Shown here: piece by piece, positions 10,235 to 19,358 of the stretch
How positions within the stretch are numbered: position 1 is the first letter of the stretch
How the letters are laid out: every line of letters begins with the position of its first letter
Source of the DNA: Discostella pseudostelligera
Taxonomy: Eukaryota > Bacillariophyta > Thalassiosirophyceae > Thalassiosirales > Thalassiosiraceae
Assembly (NCBI GenBank): GCA_036940085.1
Contig: JALLBK010000276.1
Span: 1-64,000, forward strand
Length of the DNA stretch: 64,000 nt
Direction of reading: 5' to 3'
Notes under the pieces: generated by a model
Told to the model about the DNA's origin: nothing
Databases searched by the model: none
Seen by the model: the letters and a program-made list of their open reading frames with translations, nothing else
Translations under genes and position numbers: made by a program

Positions 10235-10520
10235 CGCCGACCTTGGTTGTATAATGTCGGCGAAATGTCGGCGACATGTCGGCCCGACACGAGAATGTCG
10301 CCGACTTTTGCCGACAGGGGCATGTCTCCCCGACACGCTCACACACTAGCTTCACGCTAGCTTTTGTCTTCCCGCCATATCTTCCCACTAATTCCACGTA
10401 GCCGACATGGTGCCGACATTTTGCCGACATGTCGCCGTCATGTCGTATGTCGTGTCTTTTGGCAACTTTTGCCGACACGACACCGCCGACATTAACAACC
10501 AAGACGCCGACACGCCGACG
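10235..10520. repeat. Cluster of about 13 GCCGAC/GTCGGC motifs with partial dyad symmetry
   Basis: The left part carries GTCGGC on the + strand (near 10256, 10267, 10278); the right part carries GCCGAC (near 10300, 10310, 10401, 10412, 10423, 10471, 10485, 10506, 10514). A further GCCGAC lies at about 10235. The arms form an imperfect inverted repeat that could fold as single strand. GCCGAC is the core of plant CRT/DRE elements, but a link to such factors here is only inference. Confidence 0.6.
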
Positions 10521-10543
10521 CCGCGAGCGTTCTCAACGCATGG

Positions 10544-10632
10544 TGACACGTGGAAGCCAAACTCGTTTGGACTCCCATCTCCATCCGAATTTCTAGACAC
10601 GTGGAAGTCAACGATCCTGACACGGGGAAGAT
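10544..10632. promoter_or_regulatory. Three GACACGTGGAAG-type G-box elements
   Basis: Two exact GACACGTGGAAG elements and a third variant, GACACGGGGAAG, occur within about 90 bases. CACGTG is the G-box core bound by bHLH and bZIP factors. The same CACGTGGAAGG string recurs twice at 33.5-33.6 kb. Confidence 0.45.
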
Positions 10633-10804
10633 CAAATAAATAATAATAATGGCGACTTTGCCTTTGCCGTGTTGAATGTCACGGAATTGAAAATTCAATA
10701 CATTTCTATCTCGTTAGGAGTAATCGATATGATCAGTATATCAATCTTTTAACGAGGAATACTCATTTCATTATTTACTTTTTAAGGAATTTCCTCCTCT
10801 CACT

Positions 10805-11428
10805 CTAGCCAAGCAAGAATCTCATTTGGCCATGTTTTTGATCCATATGCTGCATCAACTGACTCAAGTTGCGATACTTCATATTGCACTGTGAACATAC
10901 ATAAGGGAAATCAGGCACCAGTCCTGCATTCGAGTATGGATTACTCCCATTGGTCAACAGAGGAGTTACGCCCCTGTTCTGCGCAAAGTTCCAAATCTGT
11001 TGTCGAGCATTGTCTTGTCCCTTACATCCTCGACAATATCCACTCTCCAAATGCTGTACGGCATTGGCCATTGATCGGAAACGAACATCTCCACATACCG
11101 GACAATGAACTTGGCGTGGTCGATGGACTTGCATGTGCATGTTCAACTGATTCTGGTCGGCGAACTCTCGGAAACATTCCTTGCATTGATAGGTTGGTGC
11201 TGGGACTGCCATGGCATAGCCAGTATGATAGATTGGAATATTCACGGAGGGTAAAGTAGTATGAACTGCATATCCCGTAGTGTGATACGTTGGTTGTTGA
11301 TGTTGTTGTCGACCACCACCACCTACACAACTCATGCAACGCGAGTATCCATTGCCTTTGGCCCATTGATTGCGACTGAAACTGCTAGAATTTTGGTTAA
11401 TTCCACAGCTGGAGCAGATTCGTGCCAT
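10805..11428 (-). CDS. C2H2 zinc-finger protein, intact paralogue
   Basis: 207 aa from the Met at 11428 (MARICSSCGINQ). The open frame continues upstream to 11992, but that extension is low complexity and out of line with the paralogue, so the shorter start is chosen. Zinc-binding elements in order are CSSC...CMSC near the N-terminus, CKECFREFADQNQLNMHMQVH, CPVCGDVRF...H...CRGC, and CSQCNMKYRNLSQLMQHMDQKH. The HRPRQVxCPVCGD linker is nearly identical to the copy at 8978-9472, marking a local tandem duplication. No signal peptide or membrane segment. Probably a nuclear nucleic-acid-binding protein; the target is unknown. Confidence 0.75.
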   Translation of the reverse strand: MARICSSCGINQNSSSFSRNQWAKGNGYSRCMSCVGGGGRQQHQQPTYHTTGYAVHTTLPSVNIPIYHTGYAMAVPAPTYQCKECFREFADQNQLNMHMQVHRPRQVHCPVCGDVRFRSMANAVQHLESGYCRGCKGQDNARQQIWNFAQNRGVTPLLTNGSNPYSNAGLVPDFPYVCSQCNMKYRNLSQLMQHMDQKHGQMRFLLG

Positions 11429-12009
11429 GATTATAGTATTGTCTCCGAAAGTACTGAACCAGACGAAATGAAATGTATGCCTGGAATTCAGGTATAGAAG
11501 AAGGCAAGGTGAGCAGATGAAAACTAAAATGCCAGGAAGCAATGTCAACAACTCGTCCACCGCCACCGCCACCACTACCACCACCGCCGACGCAACCGGC
11601 GCAATGACACCGTAACCGTAATGAAGAAATCCATCGTGCCCCGAGGAACAAGGATTCGATGGTCCCCTCCACCCTTTCACGACGACTTTACCTCTCTGAC
11701 CCAAGCGCCACTCGATCAATGATGCGATGAAATAATGCCATGCCGGCCCTTTGCATCGGCATCGGCAGCTGCGCGCGGCCTGCGGCGGCGATCGGCGATG
11801 CGGCATGCGGCCGCAGGCCCATGCACTCTTCCACGTGGCAGCACGTGGCGCACACGGTGATTTGCGGGTGACGGACAGGAACCAGAAACGGGGTGACGGA
11901 AGGACAAGAGTTCCTTCCCCCGTTTTTACTTCACCACAGCACACAAGTACGAAGCGTCCATCCCCCCTTTTTTCGTCACCAAGCAAAAGCACTCAAAAGC
12001 ACATTGACC
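11429..12009. promoter_or_regulatory. Divergent promoter region, zinc finger (-) and THOC1 (+)
   Basis: About 580 bases with a run of CCACCGCC-type repeats near 11555-11600 and a GC-rich block near 11745-11815. Two CACGTGGC G-box-like sites occur at about 11832-11850. Open frames extend through it on both strands, probably because of base composition; I see no independent gene. Confidence 0.4.
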
Positions 12010-15000
12010 ATGACCATGGAGGTGGAGGACGACAATGCTACTCCGTCGGCGACGGCGGCGGCATACCTCTCCTCATTACCAGAACCGTTGCGCGGGTTTG
12101 CAATACGGGCATTGGCCCCTCCAGATAGCAATGGCGAGAATTGTCGTGAAGAAGACGGGGGTTCAATTGTAGCATCTTCTGCGTCGACATCGACGGCAAC
12201 AACATCTGCACCTGTTGACAGGGTCGACGAGTTCGAGATATCAACGCGGTCTCATTTACTCACCTTGGCCGAACAATTATTATCATTCTCAACTGCTTCT
12301 CAAGAGACGCAGAATGATGAGGATGGAATTATCGACGCATTGTTGCAATATCTGAAAAATGTCACAATTTTGTGCCTACATGTGGTGAAACACCATGCCG
12401 CCAACCCACCACCACCCAATGACAATGACACTACCGAAACAAGCAACAACTACTACAACTACTCCCATCTATCTACAACTCTACCCCTCAAAAAACTTCC
12501 CTTCCTCCTAATCGAAGATGCTTTTGACACTTTACCCCTCTCCATCATTCAAACACTCTGGTCATCGTCACAACATCCACATCTCAATCTATCGAGCTAT
12601 GCCACATCCTTACTCTGTTCACCAACCATCTTCGTCCCACCTTCCAAATTTGTCTTATTGCGGATATGCAACAAGTTATTAAAACAATTGAGTAATACTC
12701 AAAAGGCGGAGGATGCTGAGTTTGCTGGCAGTATTATGATATTGCTTGCCAAGGTCTTTCCATTGAGTGAACGTAGTGCCGTGAATGTGTTGGGGAGTTA
12801 TAATGTTAGGAAATCTACAGGTACGGAAACAACATCATTATTGGAGAACGAGATGTGTGAGAGGTTGGAGAGTGGTGCTGAGCAGAGTGTTGGTAGTGGT
12901 AGTGCAGGGGTGAGCGGGGAATTTTACAAGACATTTTGGGGAGTACAAAAGGTATTTACCGATCCACCGGGGACAATCTTACCAACTCAACTGAGTCAAG
13001 CGGCCGCAGCTGATGCATACGGCAGTTTTATGAAGGATATTACGTCGATTCTCATGGCATTGGAGAGCACTCCCCTACCCAAAGTAACAACTACTGCCAC
13101 GACCATCAACGCCATTGATGATGGCAATGCACTATCTGTCCGGCATCACAAGTATCTCACCTCACGTCAACTTTTGCATCTACAACTCAAGGATGCGCAA
13201 CTGCGCGTACACTTCTTGACCCAGCTACTCATTGTGCTCTCTCACCTTGCATCCCCGAATGTTACTCTCCCCGTCCCATCATTAACATCGGATGGATCGA
13301 AGGCGACAGTGCAAGCTAGAGTTGCGGAGCAGTCGAAGCAGCTATCCCAAGTGGAGAAACGTGGGATGGAATTACTACGTGCAACGTTATCGTCACCATC
13401 AACTTCGTCATTGTCAGGGGGGAGGGGAACCATGTGTAAATTTCTTTCATGGATTTTGAAAGATCGCGAATCAATGTGGAGATCATGGAAACGCGCCAAA
13501 TGCATGCCTGCGCTTGAAAAAGTTGGGAATGTCACTACGAGCGGGTCGGTCATTCAGGACATGTTGAGTGTGGGGAAGAAGAGGAAGGCGGATTCAGCAG
13601 CCTTGGAGGATGGTGCTGATTCAGAAAAGCGGAGGTTGGATGCCAGTGGTGGAATGATACAAATTTCCACTCTTCCTGATATAACTGGCCAAATCACCCA
13701 AGCCCTTCCCACGCTCGATTCCTTCCTCAACCCGTACGTGGAAGCGCTCGATCCAGAAAATGGCATTGAGGGCGAATATCATCCCCGAAATGATAAGGTG
13801 TACTGCTGGCGAGCATTGCGTCTGATGGCCCGAGATCAGAACCATCTCGGTCAATTGTGCCGGTTTGGAAAGCTGCGACGGAGGGATGGTGATTTTGAGG
13901 GTATTGTTCGTGACATGTGGAAAGCGGAGAAAGAGGGAGAAGAAATTGGTGGAACGTTGGATGATGCAGATTATTATGCGGATGAGATTGATCTCAACGA
14001 CACGTGTAACGAGGCTGCTGGAGGTAGTGGTATTGGTGACAATGACGTGGAGATGTTAGATGATGCCGCGAGCGTGGGCACGCCAGAGGAGGATGCCGAG
14101 GCGCGAAGGGAGAAGATGGCAGAGTTTGAACAAGCGGCAATGGAAGTAGAAGAGAATATGTTGAACGAAGACGAGGAGAAGTTGGAAGAAAAGAAGGAGC
14201 AAGTAGAGCCCGTCAATACAGAGAACAAAACTGATGGAGTCTTGCAGAACTCGGGACAGGAGACTAAAGGCAATATTACTACGAGCAGTAATTCTGACGT
14301 TGCAAAAGACAACAAATTACCCGCAAAGGTTGTTACAAACAATTCGTCAACTCAGCCAGCGCCAAAAGATTCGAAGGGTGAGGAAACCAAAGAAGGTATT
14401 GAGAGCAGCAATGGGAAAGGCTCGGTGGTCAAGGCCGCTCAACCAAAAGGCAATGTCAACATCAATGGCAATGTTGACAAGTCGGCAGCGAGCGCTGCAG
14501 TATCGTCTTCCAATTATGGCAATGATCAGAATAATCACAATGGTAATCAGAAGAAAGATGATCAGAAGAAGGACGAAAACAAGTCAACTGCACCAGCTCG
14601 ACCCAAATTTACGCCTCCTCAAAAAAAGCAGCAGCAACAGCAGACTAAGGTTCAGATTCAGGCTCAACCTCAGAAGAATGAGCCGAGTAGAGTTGATTCT
14701 AGAGGAAGATTTGTCGGTAGGAGAGACAATAATGCCGATCAAGTACCCCAACAGCAACCACAGCAGCAGCATCAGAGTAGGATTCCACCTCCACAGAACC
14801 ATAGTCAACGAAGTGGTGTTAGAGACGGTGGAGGTGGTAGGCAAACCCATCAACGAGGGAATTCTGCGAACGATGCAAGTCAGGACGCTACGAAGCGTCG
14901 CGATGGCAAATCACAATCTCCTCCACCCAATAAAGCGAATGATGGTGGCCCACCACGTGGTGGTGGATTAGGTAACAAGGGCAAAAGTGGATGGGAACCG

Positions 15001-15117
15001 CCACCTCCATCTCAGGGTGCAAGTGGCCGTGGTGCAGGAGGAGGAAAAGGCGGAGGAGGGGATGGTCATGGCGGAAGTTATCGAGAACGAAGACATGGCG
15101 GAGGGGGTCGACGGTAG
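12010..15117 (+). CDS. THOC1: THO complex subunit 1 (THOC1/Hpr1) with extended RGG/Q-rich tail
   Basis: About 1035 aa. THO couples transcription to mRNA export in the nucleus and limits R-loops. The diagnostic block KYLTSRQLLHLQLKDAQLR near residue 380 matches the conserved THOC1 signature, followed by FLTQLLIVLSHL. SWILKDRESMWRSWKRAKC near 485 matches the WxxWK-C segment. The tail beyond about residue 700 is acidic then Gln/Asn-rich and ends in Gly/Arg repeats (GGGKGGGGDGHGG), as in RNA-binding tails. I start at 12010 (MTMEVEDD) instead of the frame opening at 11893, because the upstream 39 residues look like untranslated sequence. A second Met follows at 12016. Single exon. Confidence 0.82.
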   Translation: MTMEVEDDNATPSATAAAYLSSLPEPLRGFAIRALAPPDSNGENCREEDGGSIVASSASTSTATTSAPVDRVDEFEISTRSHLLTLAEQLLSFSTASQETQNDEDGIIDALLQYLKNVTILCLHVVKHHAANPPPPNDNDTTETSNNYYNYSHLSTTLPLKKLPFLLIEDAFDTLPLSIIQTLWSSSQHPHLNLSSYATSLLCSPTIFVPPSKFVLLRICNKLLKQLSNTQKAEDAEFAGSIMILLAKVFPLSERSAVNVLGSYNVRKSTGTETTSLLENEMCERLESGAEQSVGSGSAGVSGEFYKTFWGVQKVFTDPPGTILPTQLSQAAAADAYGSFMKDITSILMALESTPLPKVTTTATTINAIDDGNALSVRHHKYLTSRQLLHLQLKDAQLRVHFLTQLLIVLSHLASPNVTLPVPSLTSDGSKATVQARVAEQSKQLSQVEKRGMELLRATLSSPSTSSLSGGRGTMCKFLSWILKDRESMWRSWKRAKCMPALEKVGNVTTSGSVIQDMLSVGKKRKADSAALEDGADSEKRRLDASGGMIQISTLPDITGQITQALPTLDSFLNPYVEALDPENGIEGEYHPRNDKVYCWRALRLMARDQNHLGQLCRFGKLRRRDGDFEGIVRDMWKAEKEGEEIGGTLDDADYYADEIDLNDTCNEAAGGSGIGDNDVEMLDDAASVGTPEEDAEARREKMAEFEQAAMEVEENMLNEDEEKLEEKKEQVEPVNTENKTDGVLQNSGQETKGNITTSSNSDVAKDNKLPAKVVTNNSSTQPAPKDSKGEETKEGIESSNGKGSVVKAAQPKGNVNINGNVDKSAASAAVSSSNYGNDQNNHNGNQKKDDQKKDENKSTAPARPKFTPPQKKQQQQQTKVQIQAQPQKNEPSRVDSRGRFVGRRDNNADQVPQQQPQQQHQSRIPPPQNHSQRSGVRDGGGGRQTHQRGNSANDASQDATKRRDGKSQSPPPNKANDGGPPRGGGLGNKGKSGWEPPPPSQGASGRGAGGGKGGGGDGHGGSYRERRHGGGGRR

Positions 15118-15578
15118 GGATTTAGAGTTAAAGCGTCACATTCATATTTAAGAGCAAATGCGGATTATTCCGGACAACGGTCCGTCTACCTATGCTGACA
15201 ACATCCGGGTGACTAACCAACGAAGTCCCAATATTCCAAATTACATGTACTGTCGCCTGGCAACAACATCGAAGGACATTGTTTTGGGCATATGTACTAC
15301 GATAACAGCCACCACATCTTCGTAATGTTTGCGCTGGTGAAGAGCCTTGAAGACGCTAGAGATAATGTTGAAATACGAGTTGTATTACTGATTACGGCTG
15401 ACATGGTCATGCTTGATGTTGATGGGTTGATGGAGAGTCTCGTCTCACCAAGGTGACGTCATATTTGAGCTGACTACTTGTGCTGGTGGGAAAAGATACT
15501 TAACGCTTCTCGTTGGATCGAGAAACTTCATCATGACGCCATAAAGCTCACACCCTCCCGCCACCATAACCATGAACC
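15118..15578. other. Intergenic, no gene seen
   Basis: About 460 bases between two + strand genes. It should contain the THOC1 3' region and the promoter of the GH43-like gene. A CTCCCGCCACC site sits at about 15556. No repeat or RNA gene was recognised. Confidence 0.45.
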
Positions 15579-16871
15579 ATGATGTCCGGATCCCTGGCGC
15601 CTCTAACGACAGTTATGAGGAAATCAGGGAGCCACGATGAACTCTCACGTCTTCTTCCGCCAGATTCTTCGACGTCTGCATCTGGCAAACAGTATGTCAC
15701 GCTTGGGGGATTTTTCTCGCTGCAGCACATCATTCTCTCCTCAACGTTTATGTTAGGCATCGGTTTCGCCATCACATTGCTTCTCCTATTTACAAATCCA
15801 GTTTATCATAATAACGACGAAGGCATTTCGAGAAATTCTGCAACTACAAGAACCTCGGCAGCATTACTTCGCAGCAGTTTCACATACCAGGAGGAAAGAC
15901 AAATTAATGTCAATCCAACAAAGAATATCCGTCCTGGTTCCATATTTGTTGATACAGAAGGCAATCCCATCAATGCCCACGGTGGAGGATTCTTATTTCA
16001 TAATGGAACTTATTACTGGTATGGCGAAATCAAGAGTGGAGCAACTTACTTACCGAAACAAAACGCCGACTGGGGTGGGACAAGGGTAGATCTGGTTGGA
16101 ATTTCATGCTACACGTCTACGGATTTACTGAATTGGGAATATCGTGGCAATGTATTACCTTCCTCAATAGAAATTGATGATTTGGCACATGATAAGGTCG
16201 TGGAACGTCCCAAGGTTGTATACAATGAAAAGACTCACAAGTTCGTCATGTGGATGCATGTGGATAGCCCGGATTATCAAAAGGCAAACTGTGGAATAGC
16301 CATAAGCGACTATCCCGACGGACCATTTGACTACATATCAAGTTTCCGACCTGATGATGGACAAATGTGTAGAGACTTGACGGTGTTCGTCGATGATGAT
16401 AAGAAGGCATACTTATTCACCTCTTCCGAGGACAATGCCGCAATGCACATATCCGAACTTACCGATGATTATCTATCCACCACCGGGACGTACACTCGAG
16501 TCTTCATCGGGAGATATATGGAGGCACCCACCGTATTCAAGCGCGATGGAAAGTACTACTTTATTGGATCTGGATCTACTGCATGGGAGCCAAATGCCGC
16601 TCGATCAGCTGTTGCCTCGTCGTCGATCTGGGGACCATGGGTGGAATTGGGCAATCCGTGTCGGGGCGATGGTGCATATGTTACCTTCCATTCGCAACCC
16701 ACGTACATTTTGCCGGTGGGTGATAAATTTATCTTTATCGCCGATCGGTGGAATGGAAATAACCTATCGGATTCACGCTACGTTTGGCTTCCACTCTTCT
16801 TTGACGGTTGGACTGACCAACCACTTTTGAGATGGCACGATGAGTGGAGCCCCTCCGAATGGCCCGCATAA
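15579..16871 (+). CDS. GH43-type glycoside hydrolase, type II membrane anchored (exo-beta-1,3-galactanase-like)
   Basis: 430 aa, single exon. A cytosolic tail is followed by one membrane segment (IILSSTFMLGIGFAITLLLLF, residues about 48-68), then a five-bladed beta-propeller-type domain. NAHGGGFLFHNGTYYWYGE near residue 132 is typical of GH43 subfamily 24 galactanases. Candidate active-site residues are Glu in VERPKV near 208, Glu in MEAPTVF near 313 and Gln in HSQPTYI near 372. A Gln at the last position is a known peculiarity of characterised exo-beta-1,3-galactanases. The anchor suggests action in the Golgi, cell surface or secretory route. The polysaccharide substrate is inferred only. 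Confidence 0.78.
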   Translation: MMSGSLAPLTTVMRKSGSHDELSRLLPPDSSTSASGKQYVTLGGFFSLQHIILSSTFMLGIGFAITLLLLFTNPVYHNNDEGISRNSATTRTSAALLRSSFTYQEERQINVNPTKNIRPGSIFVDTEGNPINAHGGGFLFHNGTYYWYGEIKSGATYLPKQNADWGGTRVDLVGISCYTSTDLLNWEYRGNVLPSSIEIDDLAHDKVVERPKVVYNEKTHKFVMWMHVDSPDYQKANCGIAISDYPDGPFDYISSFRPDDGQMCRDLTVFVDDDKKAYLFTSSEDNAAMHISELTDDYLSTTGTYTRVFIGRYMEAPTVFKRDGKYYFIGSGSTAWEPNAARSAVASSSIWGPWVELGNPCRGDGAYVTFHSQPTYILPVGDKFIFIADRWNGNNLSDSRYVWLPLFFDGWTDQPLLRWHDEWSPSEWPA

Positions 16872-17002
16872 AATAATTCATCAATTACTCTCTCAATTTG
16901 CAAAATATGGAATCGGGGAAGCTCAGAGCCAAGTATCATAATTCAAATCATGTCGACATAAACAACGAATAATAAATTATAACGATACACGTCCAGAATG
17001 AA

Positions 17003-18598
17003 CTACCTACTCTCACTACCAGCCCGCTCCCGTTCCTTCCTCAACAATTCCTTCATCCTCCGATCATGCGCACGTATCTTTTCACCCACCTTCCTCATCT
17101 TCTCCTCCACAATACTTTCCAATATCATCTCCATAATGGGGAAGACGATTACAATTAACATGGCCACGAATGCTTCCAATCCCAGTAGGGTGCTATATCT
17201 CCAAAATTTTCCACGGAGCCATAATGATAGCAGTAGCGAGAGGACGGCAAAGCCCGCAATTAGACCACGTGTCTGCTTTTCGAAGGAATTGCATAAGAAC
17301 GATGTCATGACAATGGTTTCACCCAACCAGAATGTCCAGCTCCATTCGAGATATGTGATTACAGCAGCCGCTACAACTCCAACCTCCTCCGATGTAGTAG
17401 TGTCCAGAGCAATGGTGGTGGTTGTCGTTTCTGGCGTCGCCATCACGTATCGTCGTCCACGGTACATGCAGTAGATTCCAAATGCAATGACAATGGGAGA
17501 TAATGACTCTTTGGCAATAGACCATGTCATTTTGACATTGCTTGCCGAGAGAGTTTTTTTGAGGGATGTGTATAGTTTGTAGGCCAGGAAGGCAAGTGTG
17601 CCGATTGCCAGGTAGGTCTGATATTGGTGGTGATTTTGTTAATGAATTGCGCACGATAAAAAGGAGGATTGTGCTACAGAAGATCAACTCACCAAGATGG
17701 TATATCTCGATATAAGCACCGATACTACCCCCATCAATCCAGTGCGGACCACCACCTGCAACACCGCGGCAAGGGAGGCACTTGCCAAATGACCCATGAC
17801 TGTGTCTGGTTTGCTCCCCCCTCCACTACCACTGCCACCACCAGTGCCGCTATTGTTGTTGCTTTTACTGCTGTCATTACCACCTGCATTCGACTTGCTG
17901 CTGGGATTCTTGGTTGGACGACGACGATGTGCCCCCTCATTTGCATTATTGGTTGAATTATTGCTGCTGTTCTTTGCATCAATATCATCACCAGCATCTC
18001 CACTAGTAACATTGTCATCATCTTGCATCTGCCCCTCCTCACCTGAACTTTCCCCCACCGTAGTCACTACCGTTTCCCCCTCATCTTCGTGTTCGTGGTC
18101 ATCATCTTCAGCATCATCATCCAAATCCAATCCAAGTAAATCATACTCTCTACGTAATTTGGAATTGCTCAAGACAACCTTGGCACGATTTAACATACGA
18201 AATGCTTCGGCATTACCTGATTTTCGATCAGGATGATGTTTGAGTGACAGACGACGGTAGTTCTTTTTGACTTTTTCGAGATCAATGGACGATGCTGCTG
18301 CTGTTGAAGCTTCAGTATTATTGTTGGTGAATTTTGAACCTAGGAAGGCATCCATTTCTGCAGAGGTTGGTTTAGGTATACTGAGATATTCGTAGTAGCC
18401 ATCGGGAGAGAGGAGGATGCGCATGGCCTCGTGGGTGGGGAGGGCGGTGGGGATGCTGCCATTGCCGCCGACGCCGCTGCTGGAATTGTTGTTGTTGTTG
18501 TTGTCGCCGGTAGCTGACGATGATGATGATGCCGCGGAGGAGGCGGATGCCGTGGACGCGGAGCGAGATGCCATCGCGGGTGATGATGATTTCGTCAT
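17003..18598 (-). CDS. Membrane-embedded J-domain (DnaJ) protein
   Basis: Two exons, 18598-17693 and 17617-17003, about 506 aa. The intron (17618-17692, 75 nt, GTGAGT...CAG) is in phase 0 and joins ISRYTIL to TYLAIGTLAFLAYKLY, completing a membrane helix. The J domain spans about residues 73-160, with HPD intact in SLKHHPDRKSGNAEAF; a 25-residue Ser/Thr/Asn insertion lies between helix I and helix II. An acidic and Ser/Asn-rich linker follows, then about five or six hydrophobic helices. J proteins stimulate Hsp70 ATPase; here the membrane segments would tether Hsp70 to a membrane, possibly the ER. No transit peptide is seen. I do not recognise the membrane part. Confidence 0.78.
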
Positions 18599-18752
18599 GA
18601 TGATTGCTCCGACCTGCCGCTTCGACCTTTGACTCTGACCTACTCTACTTCCGACTGATACACAGTTTGGCCATCATGGTGCGGTGTGCAGTGCTGTGGA
18701 TGTGGATGGCGGATGGCGGTGGTGCGAAGGAGAGTGTACAGGTGGAACCAAA

Positions 18753-18764
18753 TTTGGCGGGAAA
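18753..18764. promoter_or_regulatory. E2F-like site TTTGGCGGGAAA
   Basis: A perfect TTTGGCGGGAAA lies about 155 bp upstream of the J-protein start at 18598. It matches the E2F/DP consensus TTTSSCGC with the GGGAAA extension. Confidence 0.55.
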
Positions 18765-18809
18765 GCTGAATTGCCTCAGTCTGTCTGTCCATCAGTCGAT
18801 GGTCACAGC

Positions 18810-19136
18810 TACTCCCTCCGTCTCATAAGTTTTTAGGGAATTCACTGTAATGCCCAAAATAAGGTCATTTTACGGAAGTTTCGGAAGTTTGATGCCTCGA
18901 TGGAAAGGTCTTGAAGAGCCGCGTCGAATGGCACCCTTGGGGCAACAAACGGACATTGGGATCTATGTCAAAAGTCCGACAAACCACCCTTCTCGTGGGG
19001 TTTCGACGGTCAGACTACGAGGTCAGACGTCTCAAAACGATTCCACGTGGAGTTTTTTCTCAAAAACGATTCCACGTGGAGGGTTTTGGTGCGCGCGACA
19101 GTGAATTCCCTAAAAACTTATGAGACGGAGGGAGTA
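18810..19136. mobile_element. MITE with perfect 39-bp terminal inverted repeats
   Basis: The left end at 18810-18848 and the right end at 19098-19136 are exact reverse complements (39 bp counting the terminal TA/TA). The ends begin TACTCCCTCCGTCTCATAAG. The element is about 327 bp with no transposase gene. Directly outside, GGTCACAGC occurs on both sides (18801-18809 and 19137-19145). If TA is the target duplication, this is Stowaway-like (Tc1/mariner), and CTCCCTCCGT equals the grass Stowaway terminus. If the 9-mer is the duplication, a Mutator-type origin fits. Inside are two copies of an ACGATTCCACGTGGAG segment. It sits between the J-protein and sulfotransferase promoters. Confidence 0.88.
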
Positions 19137-19358
19137 GGTCACAGCAAGGTCACTGGTCATAGTCACGAAGATGGTCACTTTGTCCTTACATCTCCCGCCA
19201 TAAACTAATACCGACGACCGACGACACAGCACACCGCTGACGGCTGACTATGACAATGAACCATGACCTTGACCCTTCCTTGACATTATCTACTAGTACG
19301 GCACCAGGAGAATTGCCAGCTTTCATACCTCATACCATCACCGTGTGCTCCAACATGT

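Larger units (their letters stand above)
9503..10804. other. Intergenic between the zinc-finger paralogues; motif-rich, no gene seen
   Basis: About 1.3 kb. Short frames on both strands overlap repeats and look like chance. The left part (about 10030-10075) resembles 11630-11675 upstream of the neighbour (shared CATCGTGCCCCGAG and AGGATTCGA), which suggests that the tandem duplication included promoter sequence. The middle holds a cluster of GCCGAC/GTCGGC motifs. The right part holds three GACACGTGGAAG-like elements and one TTCCCGCCATATC site at 10369-10381. Confidence 0.55.

Noticed and set aside
10235..10520. GCCGAC cluster as CRISPR or origin of replication
   Set aside because: No regular spacing or unit length, and no supporting genes; better described as a motif cluster or foldback.
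11429..11992. 395-aa reading of the zinc-finger gene starting at 11992
   Set aside because: The added 188 residues are low complexity and GC-driven, absent in the paralogue; the start at 11428 fits the paralogue alignment.
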